Position numbers and translations under genes: made by a program. Of a DNA stretch of 64,000 nucleotides, positions 45,162-54,165 are shown in pieces (the stretch's first letter is position 1; every line of letters starts with the position of its first letter). Origin of the DNA: Methylovulum miyakonense HT12 (lineage in GTDB: Bacteria > Pseudomonadota > Gammaproteobacteria > Methylococcales > Methylomonadaceae); assembly GCF_000384075.1 (NCBI RefSeq), contig NZ_KB913025.1:1182119-1246118 (forward strand), read 5' to 3'. The notes beneath the pieces are model-generated. The model saw only the letters and a list, made by a program, of their open reading frames with translations, made no database searches and was not told the origin of the DNA.

Positions 45162-47377
45162 AGCTTGATACGTTCCAGTGTTTTGATAAAAGTTTCCGCG
45201 TCTTGATAACCGACGACCCGTTGTTGGGCCTGTTCCTGACGGTCGGCGCCGAAAAACAAAATGGCGGGCGGCCCGATAAGCTTATATTTGGCCAGCAACG
45301 CTTGGTCATCGGTGTTGTTGGCGGTGACATCCGCCTGCAGCAAGACAAAACGCGCCAAAGACTGTTTAACCCGCGCGTCGGTAAAGGTGTAAGCCTCCAT
45401 CTCTTTACAGGAAATGCACCAATCGGCATAAAAATCCAGCATCACGGGCTGATGGTTGGCGGCCGCCGCTGCAACTTTCGCGTCCAGCTCAGCGAGCGAG
45501 GCCACTCTTATAAACTTAAGTGCCCCTTCCGCCACCGGGGCGCTGCCAACGGCAAAGCCTTGCAAAGGCTTTAAAGGGTTGCTATTGCCCATGCCCACGC
45601 CAACTAGCAATAGCACGCCATAAGCCAGCATCATTAAGCCTAGGCCTTTCCATAATTTACGCCAGCCCGAACAATGCGGCGGCAACGGCTCCAGGGCATT
45701 GAGATACACCGAAGGCAAAACCAACAACATCGCCCACAAGGCCATACTGATTTCTGCGGGTAAGATGCGACCCAGCATCCACACCGCCACCGCCAACATA
45801 ATCACGCCGAACACCACTTTGGTGGTGTTCAGCCAATCCCCTGCCCTCGGCAACAAATGCCGTGCCGACGCGCCTAGCGCCAACAAAGGCACGCCCATAC
45901 CCAGCCCCATAAAAAACAAGGCCGCGCCGCCTAGCAAAGCGTCACCGGTCTGGCTGATAAAGATTAACGCCCCCGCCAACGGTGCGGCGACACAGGGGCC
46001 GACAATCAAAGACGACAGCGCCCCCATAATCGCCGCGCCCCAGAGCGAACCGTCACGGTGGCGTTCGCTGGAATTGTGCAGCTGCACTTGAAATGACTTA
46101 GGCAATTCCAAATGATAAAAGCCGAACATCGACAAGGACAACACGACAAAAATCGCGCTGAACAAGACAATGATCCAAGGTTGCTGGAAAGTGGCTTGCA
46201 GGTTATGCCCAAAGAGCGCGGCGAGCACACCAAACACCATGTACATCGCCGCCGAGGCCAGCACGTAACTGAGTGACAGCAGAAACGCCCGCAGGGTACT
46301 GATGCGGTGGCCATGACCAACGATGATCCCCGATAAAATCGGGATCATCGGAAAAATGCACGGCGTGAAAGCCAACAATAGACCAAAACCGAAAAAGCTC
46401 AGCAAGGTCATAAACGCACTGTCTTTGTGCAAGGATTGCACTATGGCGTCCTGCTCCGACAAAGCGGGTGCCGCTTGGGCATTGGCCGATGAGGCGCTTA
46501 ACGGGGAAGCGGCCGGCAAATCTAAGGTGACCAATTTGTTCATTGGCGGATAACAAACGCCGCGGTCTGCACAGCCCTGGTATTTGGCTTCCAAGGTGAC
46601 CGTTTGCGCGGCGGTGTTAGTGCGCACCAAGGGCAAGTCAAAAGCCAATTCATTATGGAAAATTTCGACTTGGCCAAACGCCTCATCGTGCTTGGGGGTG
46701 CCGTTGGGGATGGTGTACGCGCCTAACTGGATGCCGTCCGCTTGGGTTAACGCAAGCTGGAATTTTTCCCGGTAGAGGTAATATCCATCAGAGATTTTCC
46801 AGTTAACCCGCAACGTGTTGGCGTCTTTGACCGAGGCGAAAAAACCAAACGCCCGGTTGGGCGGCAACAACTCGTCGGGGGACTGAATAAACCCCGAAAA
46901 ACGTTTGGCCAATTGCGCCAAAGGGTTGGCCTTGGCTTCGGCGGCGGCATTGACCAACTTGATGTCCAAGGTCTGCTTTTGTGGTGGATAGCAGACCCCC
47001 CGGTCGGCACAAGCCTGATACTGCACGAACAGCTTCATCGTCTCGGCATGGGCGGGATTTTTTATCGGCACCAGCACCTGCAACTTATTGTGGTAATGCA
47101 CCACATCCCCCAAAAATTCATCATGCTTGATGATGCCGTCCGGGGCGCTAATATCGCCTAACTGGATATTGTCGGTTTTGGCTTGCACACGCATATTGTT
47201 GCGGTAAACGGAATAACCCTCAGCAATTTCCCAACTTACTTGCAATTGCCCGGCGCTCAAGGCTTGCGCACTAAGTTTGAAAGCTTGTGCCGGAGGTAAC
47301 AGCCCGTCGTCAATGGCAAAAGTGGCTTGGCCGAATAGCCCCAGCCAGCAAAAAATTATTATTTTTAAGAAAGACAT
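45158..47377 (-). CDS. dsbD: Thiol:disulfide interchange protein DsbD with duplicated N-terminal domain
   Basis: DsbD carries electrons from cytoplasmic thioredoxin to periplasmic partners. This 739-residue form is about 170 residues longer than E. coli DsbD because the periplasmic alpha domain occurs twice: CADRGVC at Cys123/Cys129 and again at Cys269/Cys275, each followed by YPP. The membrane domain (about 325-600) has Cys340 (FTPCIFP) and Cys462 (GPCVAAP), and the C-terminal thioredoxin domain has WCISC (Cys654/Cys657). The ATG at 47377 is preferred over an upstream TTG. It overlaps the cutA end by 13 bp. Confidence 0.95.
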   Translation of the reverse strand: MSFLKIIIFCWLGLFGQATFAIDDGLLPPAQAFKLSAQALSAGQLQVSWEIAEGYSVYRNNMRVQAKTDNIQLGDISAPDGIIKHDEFLGDVVHYHNKLQVLVPIKNPAHAETMKLFVQYQACADRGVCYPPQKQTLDIKLVNAAAEAKANPLAQLAKRFSGFIQSPDELLPPNRAFGFFASVKDANTLRVNWKISDGYYLYREKFQLALTQADGIQLGAYTIPNGTPKHDEAFGQVEIFHNELAFDLPLVRTNTAAQTVTLEAKYQGCADRGVCYPPMNKLVTLDLPAASPLSASSANAQAAPALSEQDAIVQSLHKDSAFMTLLSFFGFGLLLAFTPCIFPMIPILSGIIVGHGHRISTLRAFLLSLSYVLASAAMYMVFGVLAALFGHNLQATFQQPWIIVLFSAIFVVLSLSMFGFYHLELPKSFQVQLHNSSERHRDGSLWGAAIMGALSSLIVGPCVAAPLAGALIFISQTGDALLGGAALFFMGLGMGVPLLALGASARHLLPRAGDWLNTTKVVFGVIMLAVAVWMLGRILPAEISMALWAMLLVLPSVYLNALEPLPPHCSGWRKLWKGLGLMMLAYGVLLLVGVGMGNSNPLKPLQGFAVGSAPVAEGALKFIRVASLAELDAKVAAAAANHQPVMLDFYADWCISCKEMEAYTFTDARVKQSLARFVLLQADVTANNTDDQALLAKYKLIGPPAILFFGADRQEQAQQRVVGYQDAETFIKTLERIKL

Positions 47378-47685
47378 GTGGTGATCCAATCCAAATATTC
47401 AGGCAAACCGCGTTCAATCGGTAGCGCAATGATTTCAGGGAGTTCGTAAGGGTGATGTTTGAAGAGCGTGGTTTCAATCGCCGCGTAATTGTCCTGGCTG
47501 GTCTTGATCATCAGCAGACACTCCGTCACCGACTCGATTTCATCCTCCCAGCTGTACACAGAGCTGATCCCTGCAATAATGTTCACACAGGCCGCCAATT
47601 TTTTACTGACCAATAAATGCGCAAGTTTTTTGGCCGTGGCCTTATCAGGGCAGGTGCATAGAATCAATTGGAAGCTTGAAGGCAT
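47365..47685 (-). CDS. cutA: Divalent-cation tolerance protein CutA
   Basis: CutA is a small trimeric, ferredoxin-like-fold protein linked to copper tolerance. The 106-residue product has the family segments CTCPDKATAKKLAHLL, KLAACVNI, SVYSWEDEIE and HPYELPEIIALP. It overlaps dsbD, the classic cutA-dsbD (cutA1-cutA2) arrangement. Confidence 0.97.
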   Translation of the reverse strand: MPSSFQLILCTCPDKATAKKLAHLLVSKKLAACVNIIAGISSVYSWEDEIESVTECLLMIKTSQDNYAAIETTLFKHHPYELPEIIALPIERGLPEYLDWITTCLS

Positions 47686-47799
47686 GGCGGTGGCTCACTA
47701 AAAACTTGAGGACAGATATTATCCTAGAAATTAACGGTAATTACCCTTATATTGTCGGGATAAATTAATAAGGCCAACAGCATGACAAAGGGCGCTCAA

Positions 47800-48237
47800 A
47801 TGAAAATAATCCAAATACTGTTCCTGGTGGTGCTGATTGTACCGTTTATTGAAATTTACTTGTTGATACAAGTCGGCGGCATCATCGGCGCGTTCCCGAC
47901 AATTATCTTGGTCGTGCTAACGGCCTTGCTTGGCGCGGGATTGTTAAGGCAACAGGGGCTGGCAACGTTCCAACGTTTTCAGGCGAGCTTGGCGCAGGGC
48001 GAAGTGCCCGCGTATGAAATGATCGAGGGGCCGATTATCCTGCTCGGTGGCGTGCTGCTGTTAACGCCTGGTTTTTTGACCGACATGCTTGGGATCGCCT
48101 GTTTGATCCCGTCCTTGCGTAGACGGATTGCCCAATATGTGCTCGAAAACCATCTGATCCAGGCTGTAGGTGGGTTCAGCCAAAGCAAGCCTGACGGGCG
48201 TGATGTGCTGGAAGGTGAGTTCCATAAAGAAGAGTGA
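47800..48237 (+). CDS. fxsA: FxsA-like membrane protein
   Basis: The protein (145 residues) has FxsA features: hydrophobic N-terminal helices, the conserved E-I-Y-L-L-I segment, GAGLLRQQG and a PGFLTDMLG motif. FxsA suppresses phage F exclusion in E. coli when overproduced; its normal role is unknown. The start MKIIQILF is chosen because an AAGGG lies eight bases upstream; an ATG 18 bp earlier is also possible. It is divergent from cutA. Confidence 0.9.
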   Translation: MKIIQILFLVVLIVPFIEIYLLIQVGGIIGAFPTIILVVLTALLGAGLLRQQGLATFQRFQASLAQGEVPAYEMIEGPIILLGGVLLLTPGFLTDMLGIACLIPSLRRRIAQYVLENHLIQAVGGFSQSKPDGRDVLEGEFHKEE

Positions 48238-48281
48238 TGGCTGTAAAATAACTACTTCCCTGTAGTCAATTTACCAGGGGA

Positions 48282-48545
48282 TTAGCTGCTTGCTGAACTA
48301 TCGTCGGGAGCTGCTGTGGTCGTTTCGCTAGCTGCGGTGCAGGTATTTTTGTTCATGCCCGCATAAGCCGGACAAAAACCCGTAAAACCCGTGGCAACCA
48401 AAATCAGGCCAACCAGCAATAAAGCGATTTCAGCCGTAAACACAGACACAACGATTAATGCTGCGCCACCATACAAACGGTATTTTTTCTCTTTTTCACC
48501 GACATTGTGTTCGAATTTGAGCGCACGTTTAAAATCAAAACTCAT
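48282..48545 (-). CDS. DUF2892 membrane protein
   Basis: The 87-residue protein has a basic N-terminus (EHNVGEKEKKYRL), two predicted helices (YGGAALIVVSVFT and EIALLLVGLILVATGF) and the GFCPAY motif typical of DUF2892. A Ser/Thr/Ala-rich tail follows. The leader AGAGAGGATTTTAA upstream of its ATG nearly equals that of the 70-residue membrane protein at 22593-22805. Function is unknown. Confidence 0.88.
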   Translation of the reverse strand: MSFDFKRALKFEHNVGEKEKKYRLYGGAALIVVSVFTAEIALLLVGLILVATGFTGFCPAYAGMNKNTCTAASETTTAAPDDSSASS

Positions 48546-48662
48546 CTTAAAATCCTCTCTCTATGTAGTTGTTATTATCTATTGACAGCAATAGGTTATG
48601 GCCCGCAAGGGCGGCAACAAATATACACAGCTCCCAAAATTCTGCAAGCGATATAATTTTCT

Positions 48663-50834
48663 ATGGATGTAACTGCAATAATAGACCCTTTGAATGACGC
48701 GCAACGGTTGGCCGTCACCGCCGATTCAGGGGCCATGCTGGTGTTGGCCGGTGCCGGCAGCGGCAAAACCCGGGTGCTGGTGCACCGTATGGCCTGGCAA
48801 ATCGTCGCCGGACGGCACGCGCCGCACAGCCTGCTCGCCGTGACGTTCACCAACAAAGCCGCCCGCGAAATGCGCAGCCGTATCGAAACTTTGCTGGACA
48901 TGTCGGCACACAGCTTGTGGATAGGCACCTTCCACGGTTTGGCGCACCGCCTATTACGCCGCCACACGACCGAGGCACGCTTGCCGGACAGCTTCCAAGT
49001 CATGGATTCGGCTGACCAGTTGCGCGTCATCAAACGGATATTGGTGTCACTGGGTTACGATGAGGCCAAATGGCCCGCCAAACAAATACAGTGGCATATC
49101 AACGCGCAAAAAGACGAAGGCATCCGTGCCCGCCATACCGCCGATGTCGGCGATGTCTACCAGCGCACGATGCTACAAATTTACCTCGCTTACGAACAAC
49201 TGTGCGACCGCTCCGGCCTAGTTGATTTTGCCGAATTGCTGCTCCGCGCCCATGAATTGCTGCGCGACAACCCCGGCGTGTTGGCGCATTACCGCCAACG
49301 TTTCCAGCATGTCCATGTCGACGAGTTCCAAGACACCAACAGCATCCAATACGCGTGGTTGCGGCTGTTGACGCAGGATGCCAACAACCTGTTCGTGGTC
49401 GGCGACGATGACCAATCCATTTACGGTTGGCGCGGCGCGAAAATCGAAAACATCTACCGCTTCCAGAAAGACAATCCAGGCCACCAAGTCATTAAGCTCG
49501 AACAAAACTACCGCTCGACGGGCAACATCCTCGCCGCCGCCAACAAAATCATCGCCAACAACAGCGGGCGCATGGGCAAGGAATTGTGGACCGAATCCGG
49601 CACGGGCGAGCCGATTTTGCTGTACGTCGCCTTCAACGAACAGGACGAAGCCTATTTTGTCGTCGAACGCATCCGTGCCTGGGTCAACGACGGCGGGATG
49701 CGCAGTGACGTGGCAATTTTGTACCGCTCCAACGCGCAATCACGGCAATTTGAAGAACGCCTGATGCAAGCCGGGATGCCTTACCGAGTCTACGGCGGCT
49801 TGCGCTTTTTTGACCGCGCCGAAATCAAGACCGCCCTCGCCTATTTGCGGCTGATGGCCAACCGCCACGACGACGCCTCGTTCGAACGTGTCATCAACAC
49901 ACCCACGCGCGGCATAGGCGCAAAATCCTTGGACGACATCCGCAACCTTGCCCGCGGGCAAACCACATCGCTCTGGTCGGCCGCGATTTTATTGCTGCAA
50001 AGCGGGCAACTGTCGGCCCGCGCCGCCAACGCCTTGAACGGCTTCCTGTTGCTGATCAAAAAACTGGGCGACGACACGGCGGATTCCACCCTGCATGAAA
50101 AAGTCAAAACCGTCATTGAAAGCAGCGGCCTGAAAGATTTTTACAAAAAAGATAAAGATAAAGCCGAAGAAAAAGTCGAAAACTTGGAAGAATTGGTCAA
50201 CGCCGCCCGCCATTTTGAAACCGCCAACCTGCCGGACGACGAGGACAACTTCACCGAATTGGACCGCTTCCTGTCCCACGCCGCGCTGGAATCCGGCGAC
50301 ATGCAAGCGGAAGAATTTGAAGACTGTGTGCAACTGATGACCCTGCATTCCGCTAAGGGCCTGGAATTTAAGCTGGTGTTTTTGGTCGGCCTGGAAGAAG
50401 GGCTATTCCCGTCGCAACAGTCCGTTGATGACATCGCCCGTTTGGAAGAAGAACGCCGCCTCTGCTACGTCGGCATCACCCGCGCCATGCGCCAGCTTTA
50501 CATCACTTACAGCGAATCTCGGCAATTGTACGGGCGCGAAAGCTACCCCAGGCCGTCGCGCTTCTTGCGTGAAATCCCTGCCGACACCATCCAGGAAGTG
50601 CGGCAACGGGCGCAAGTGCAACGTCCGGTCGCCCACATCAACGTCGCCGCCAAACCCGCGGTGTTGACCGAAGGCCATAGTTTCAAGGCCGGAGAAAAAG
50701 TCAAACACGAAAAATTTGGCATCGGCACGATCTTGCAAACCGAAGGCGAAGGCGCGAAGGAGCGGGTGCAGATCAAATTCCCCGAAGGCCCTAAATGGCT
50801 GATGCTGGCATTTGCCAAATTGGAAAAGGTTTGA
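48663..50834 (+). CDS. uvrD: DNA helicase II, UvrD/PcrA type
   Basis: This superfamily-1 3'-5' helicase acts in excision and mismatch repair. The 723-residue protein has Walker A (GAGSGKT, 30-36), motif Ia (TFTNKAAREM), motif II (VDEFQDTN), motif III (VGDDDQSIYGWRGA), motif IV/V (HSAKGLEFK) and motif VI (VGITRAM). The C-terminal tail (GEKVKHEKFGIGTI) is the RNAP/UvrB-interacting Tudor-like region of UvrD. Confidence 0.96.
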   Translation: MDVTAIIDPLNDAQRLAVTADSGAMLVLAGAGSGKTRVLVHRMAWQIVAGRHAPHSLLAVTFTNKAAREMRSRIETLLDMSAHSLWIGTFHGLAHRLLRRHTTEARLPDSFQVMDSADQLRVIKRILVSLGYDEAKWPAKQIQWHINAQKDEGIRARHTADVGDVYQRTMLQIYLAYEQLCDRSGLVDFAELLLRAHELLRDNPGVLAHYRQRFQHVHVDEFQDTNSIQYAWLRLLTQDANNLFVVGDDDQSIYGWRGAKIENIYRFQKDNPGHQVIKLEQNYRSTGNILAAANKIIANNSGRMGKELWTESGTGEPILLYVAFNEQDEAYFVVERIRAWVNDGGMRSDVAILYRSNAQSRQFEERLMQAGMPYRVYGGLRFFDRAEIKTALAYLRLMANRHDDASFERVINTPTRGIGAKSLDDIRNLARGQTTSLWSAAILLLQSGQLSARAANALNGFLLLIKKLGDDTADSTLHEKVKTVIESSGLKDFYKKDKDKAEEKVENLEELVNAARHFETANLPDDEDNFTELDRFLSHAALESGDMQAEEFEDCVQLMTLHSAKGLEFKLVFLVGLEEGLFPSQQSVDDIARLEEERRLCYVGITRAMRQLYITYSESRQLYGRESYPRPSRFLREIPADTIQEVRQRAQVQRPVAHINVAAKPAVLTEGHSFKAGEKVKHEKFGIGTILQTEGEGAKERVQIKFPEGPKWLMLAFAKLEKV

Positions 50835-50872
50835 TTTTAGTGTCCACGAAAGATACGAAAAGCACGAAAAAA

Positions 50873-51025
50873 GCGAGTAGCCCGTATACAGCGATAGCGG
50901 AATACGGGGTTCGGAACCGCATAATACCCAATTCCGAAAACCCCGTGCCGGAACAGCACGGTTAAATACGGCATATCGTTGCCGAAAAAACCCGTATTCC
51001 GTTTTACTCCATACGGGCTACTCGC
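50873..51025. mobile_element. MITE-like palindromic element, full copy
   Basis: A 153-bp element is bounded by perfect 15-bp inverted repeats GCGAGTAGCCCGTAT (50873-50887) and ATACGGGCTACTCGC (51011-51025). Its interior has a second inverted pair, GGAATACGGGG/CCCGTATTCC. A related copy lies at 51807-51948 and a truncated copy at 51493-51589. It lies just downstream of uvrD. It codes for nothing visible. Confidence 0.75.
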
Positions 51026-51048
51026 TACTTGCTGACACCTTGCGGGTT

Positions 51049-51345
51049 TTATTGAACGGTATCTGGATTTGTGCCCTGATTTATATTAACAAATCGCCTA
51101 ATCCACGCATCATTCTCTGATGCCCTCTCTGCTTCCCACCCATCCTGCAAATCAAATAATTCATCAAGAGAGGCATCCCTTTGTATTAAGTGTCCTATGC
51201 CCACAAGATGACCTTTACCATCATGATCATATTGTCCACAAAGACACTGCCAGTCTCCTTCATCGTGAATGACTAACAGAATTGGTCTTGTGTTTTCGAA
51301 AATGTGTGGACATATAAACACACCAAGATTAGATATAAATTTCAT
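51049..51345 (-). CDS. Small hypothetical protein
   Basis: The 98-residue product starts with GVFICPHIFENTRPILLVIH and goes on to WQCLCG, GHLVGIGHLI and the ending DGWEAERAS. A plausible GGGGC lies seven bases upstream of the ATG. Similar short proteins (C..PHIFE...W.FLCG) are widespread and unassigned; one possibility is an immunity or DUF2185-type protein, but this is a guess. It sits in the middle of a repeat-rich patch, which suggests acquisition. Confidence 0.6.
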   Translation of the reverse strand: MKFISNLGVFICPHIFENTRPILLVIHDEGDWQCLCGQYDHDGKGHLVGIGHLIQRDASLDELFDLQDGWEAERASENDAWIRRFVNINQGTNPDTVQ

Positions 51346-51373
51346 TTAAAGCCCCGCTTTATTTTTGATTCTA

Positions 51374-51466
51374 GCCTGGTAGGGTGGGCAACGCTTTTTT
51401 GCCCACCGTTACATTGCGAATTTGTTTTGCGTGGGCACGAACAGCATGTGCCCACCCTACTTGGCT
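51374..51466. repeat. 93-bp GGGTGGGCAA repeat, copy 1
   Basis: This 93-bp sequence with internal palindromes (GGTGGGCAA...TTGCCCACC and GTGGGCAC...GTGCCCAC) recurs at 51684-51776 without any visible change. The right end CACCCTACTTGGCTGAAG also occurs at 22211-22228. Confidence 0.85.
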
Positions 51467-51492
51467 GAAGGTAGCTCCATCCACCAGCAAGG

Positions 51493-51589
51493 TAGCCCGT
51501 ATGCAGCGATAGCGAAATACGGGGTCTCGAAACCGCACAATTCCCAATTTCAAACACCCGTACCGAATCAACTTGATTAAATACGGCAT
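51493..51589. repeat. Truncated copy of the AGCCCGTAT element
   Basis: This 97-bp segment matches the left part of 51807-51948 almost base for base and resembles 50879-50974 more loosely. It lacks the right inverted repeat, so it is a broken copy. Confidence 0.75.
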
Positions 51590-51674
51590 TTCAGGCTGGG
51601 CGCAAGCGGTTAAGCGCCCGAAACCGTTGAGGGCGCAATCCCTAGGGATAGGTGGCAGGCAACGTTGGCCCACC
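51590..51674. repeat. Third intergenic repeat type, copy 1
   Basis: About 85 bp with core GGTTAAGCGCCCGAAACCGT and GATAGGTGGCAGGCAACGTT. It recurs at 52121-52206 with scattered substitutions. Confidence 0.7.
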
Positions 51675-51683
51675 TAAAACAAA

Positions 51684-51776
51684 GCCTGGTAGGGTGGGCA
51701 ACGCTTTTTTGCCCACCGTTACATTGCGAATTTGTTTTGCGTGGGCACGAACAGCATGTGCCCACCCTACTTGGCT
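51684..51776. repeat. 93-bp GGGTGGGCAA repeat, copy 2
   Basis: It matches 51374-51466 base for base by eye. Identity over 93 bp implies recent duplication or gene conversion. Confidence 0.85.
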
Positions 51777-51806
51777 AAGCAATATATAATTGCTTGGAGA
51801 GATACG

Positions 51807-51948
51807 AGCCCGTATGCAGCGATAGCGAAATACGGGGTCTCGAAACCGCACAATTCCCCATTTCAAACACCCGTACCGAATCAACTTGATTAAATACGGC
51901 ATGGGCGGAGTTGGAAAATCCCGTAATCCGCTTCGCTCCTTACGGGCT
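51807..51948. mobile_element. MITE-like palindromic element, second copy
   Basis: A 142-bp element with shorter inverted ends AGCCCGTA (51807-51814) and TACGGGCT (51941-51948). Its interior shares the AGCGATAGCG-AATACGGGG and TTAAATACGGCAT segments with the copy at 50873-51025. Confidence 0.7.
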
Positions 51949-52120
51949 TGCTGGCCGGAGGAGACAAATCGGCACCCGCCGCAAAATTTACGGTTGCATC
52001 CAAAGATAGCCGTAAAATTGAAACGTTAAGGGCTGGCATCTCCAAAATATGGAAGCGATTTCTGCCATCCCGCAAGCCGTTGAATTGAATATCGGACATC
52101 CGACCATCGCCAAAGCGGCG

Positions 52121-52206
52121 TTCCAGGCTTGACGCAATCGGTTAAGCGCCCGAAGCCGTTGAGGGCACAAACCCTAGCGGATAGGTGGCAGGCAATGTTG
52201 ACCCAC
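52121..52206. repeat. Third intergenic repeat type, copy 2
   Basis: It is the diverged copy of 51590-51674. Between 51949 and 52120 I see no gene; the short open frames crossing this stretch read through repeats. Confidence 0.7.
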
Positions 52207-52239
52207 AAACAAAGCGCCAATAGCCTGCATCTTGGGGCA

Positions 52240-53022
52240 TCAACAACCCAGTAAGCCAGGCAAATCCCTGATGGAATCTATAACCAAATCCGGCCTGACC
52301 GCGGACGACCCGGCATAGGCCTGCCGATACTTGCCGGTTTTCACCAAAACCCCTTTTAGGCCCGCCCGCTGCCCTCCGCCCACGTCCACATCAATATCAT
52401 CGCCTATGATGGCGGCTTCATGGGCTTGCAGCCCCATATCATCCAAAGCGATTTGGAAAAAATCAGCGGAAGGTTTGCCGATAATCATGGCGGTGGAGCC
52501 GCTGGCATATTCCAGGCCAGCAATGAACCCGCCAATATCCATTTGCAGGCCATGCTCCGTTTGCCAGAACCGATTTTTATGGATGGCGATCAGTTTTGCG
52601 CCCTGCATCAGGCAATTGAAAACTTCGTTCAACAAGGGATAAGACCACGCATCGCCAATGTCGCCGACGACGATGTAGTTTGCTTCGGTGTCCGACTGGC
52701 GGAAACGCTTAAAGTCTTGCTTCACATCCTCAGCCAACAGCAAACGGCACACTGGATTTTGCTGGCGTTTCAAATAAAGCAACGTGGCTTGGGGTGCGCT
52801 GATAATTTCATCGCGGGCTATAGGAAACCCCAAAGCGAGCATTTTTTGTTGCAAGGATGCCAACGATAAGGTGCTGGTGTTGGTGACAAAACGGCACGGC
52901 AAGCCACTGGCATGAATTCTCCGTACGGCCTCAACGGCACCATCGACGGCGGTGGGGCCAACGTAGAGCACGCCATCCAAATCGAACAGCATGCCTTTGA
53001 TAGTGGATGATAGGATGTTCAT
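52240..53022 (-). CDS. HAD-IIA phosphatase (LHPP/NagD-like)
   Basis: The start MNILSSTIKG has a strong GGAGGTGAGG directly upstream; a TTG 15 bp earlier lies inside that ribosome site. The 260-residue protein has the HAD nucleophile FDLDGVLY (Asp14, Asp16), VTNTST, the lysine in IIGKPSADFF and IIGDDIDVDVGGGQRAG. The NTSTLSL form matches the TIGR01458/LHPP subgroup (phospholysine/phosphohistidine/PPi phosphatases). The substrate is not determined by sequence. Confidence 0.9.
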   Translation of the reverse strand: MNILSSTIKGMLFDLDGVLYVGPTAVDGAVEAVRRIHASGLPCRFVTNTSTLSLASLQQKMLALGFPIARDEIISAPQATLLYLKRQQNPVCRLLLAEDVKQDFKRFRQSDTEANYIVVGDIGDAWSYPLLNEVFNCLMQGAKLIAIHKNRFWQTEHGLQMDIGGFIAGLEYASGSTAMIIGKPSADFFQIALDDMGLQAHEAAIIGDDIDVDVGGGQRAGLKGVLVKTGKYRQAYAGSSAVRPDLVIDSIRDLPGLLGC

Positions 53023-53233
53023 TTGCCTCACCTCCAAAACTAAACTGGGCTACACAGCTACTTCAAACGGCCGGGTTTTTGCTTTTTACATTCTGCCGTA
53101 GGGTGCGTCACGCATGCTGCCACATTGATTTTATGATAATTTTTTCCGGCCGGATAGGGCATGTCACCCCCGCCGCCAAGTTTGTTGTATTCAAAGACCG
53201 CGGAGGCATCGTCAGGGATGGGGGTACGAAATC

Positions 53234-53388
53234 AATGCCATTAAGTTAAGCCGTTCGTGCTGAGACTTGTCGAAGCATGAACGGCTTAACTTAGGCGTGT
53301 CGGATTTTTCCATTCTTCCTTCGACAAGGCTCTCCTGAGGTATCGAAGGGCTCAGGATGAACGGAAAAACCCTTAACTTAACGGCATT
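53234..53388. mobile_element. MITE with 17-bp inverted ends and 12-bp target duplication
   Basis: A 155-bp element has ends AATGCCATTAAGTTAAG (53234-53250) and CTTAACTTAACGGCATT (53372-53388), 16 of 17 bases inverted-complementary. It is flanked by identical GGGTACGAAATC at 53222-53233 and 53389-53400. Inside are further palindromes, such as GTTCGTGCTGAGACTTGTCG opposite GAACGGCTTAA, of a type common in intergenic repeats. No coding capacity. The duplication length is long for a bacterial transposon. Confidence 0.8.
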
Positions 53389-53409
53389 GGGTACGAAATC
53401 CCGTCCCGC

Positions 53410-54141
53410 TCAAGGCTTTCTTGCCAGAAATCCGGTGAGTCCCTGTGGCAAGGCTAGCGGGCCATAGCAAGCTAATGTCTGCACGCAAAAGCCGATTCCC
53501 TGCAATGACGCCACGACCTCTACCGGGTCGACCAGCTGGAGCTGATGCGTTTCAAAATCGCGGCGATAAAGCTCCCCGAGCTTCCGGAAGGTCGTTATGC
53601 GCCGCGTCAGTAAGCGGTGGGGACGATCGGTTTCTGCTTCCATCAGCACGGCCCAATCGGAGCCTTCGGTAAATGTCCGCTGTGGACTGTCAGAAGGGGC
53701 GCGGGCAGGCCCGGCCATATCGAAGACCAGCAATCCGCCTGGGGCAAGCGCCGCATAAATCCGGCGAAATGCCCTGGCCCGGACGGCAGTGCAATTTGCC
53801 TCATCGAAAGCGTAGTTGAGAACCTCCCCGATAGCCGTTACGGCAACGCAAGGGGGGATGTCTTCTGTCACAAAGGAACCGATGCGGAATACCGCTTCGG
53901 GAACCCGGTTGCGGGCCATCTCGACGAGTGGCGTGGAAAGGTCGATTCCGACAACTTCATAGCCGGCGTCATGAAGCAAGCGTGCCATAATCCCACTGCC
54001 ACACCCCAGGTCGACCACAATTCCGCCCTGAATTCCGGCACGTTGCAATTCCTCGATAAGCATGGGGGCAGCGCGCTCCGCCAAGTGGCCAAAGCCTGCA
54101 TCGTGGATATAGGCCAAGTCGTCCCGGTAACTGTATTGCAT
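53410..54141 (-). CDS. Class I SAM-dependent methyltransferase
   Basis: The 243-residue protein has motif I VVDLGCGSG (42-50), the acidic VVGIDLS and later motifs LLVFDMAG. A GGGAGAA ribosome site precedes the ATG. The substrate is not recognisable. It is bracketed by a MITE (53234-53388) downstream and a decayed group II intron ORF (54166-54589) upstream, so it probably arrived with mobile DNA. Confidence 0.9.
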   Translation of the reverse strand: MQYSYRDDLAYIHDAGFGHLAERAAPMLIEELQRAGIQGGIVVDLGCGSGIMARLLHDAGYEVVGIDLSTPLVEMARNRVPEAVFRIGSFVTEDIPPCVAVTAIGEVLNYAFDEANCTAVRARAFRRIYAALAPGGLLVFDMAGPARAPSDSPQRTFTEGSDWAVLMEAETDRPHRLLTRRITTFRKLGELYRRDFETHQLQLVDPVEVVASLQGIGFCVQTLACYGPLALPQGLTGFLARKP

Positions 54142-54165
54142 ATATTTCTCCCGACTATGGTGCCA

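Noticed and set aside
51342-51902. Several overlapping minus-strand frames (71, 100 and 86 codons) with similar sequence
   Set aside because: They are translations of the duplicated intergenic repeats, which explains their similarity to each other.
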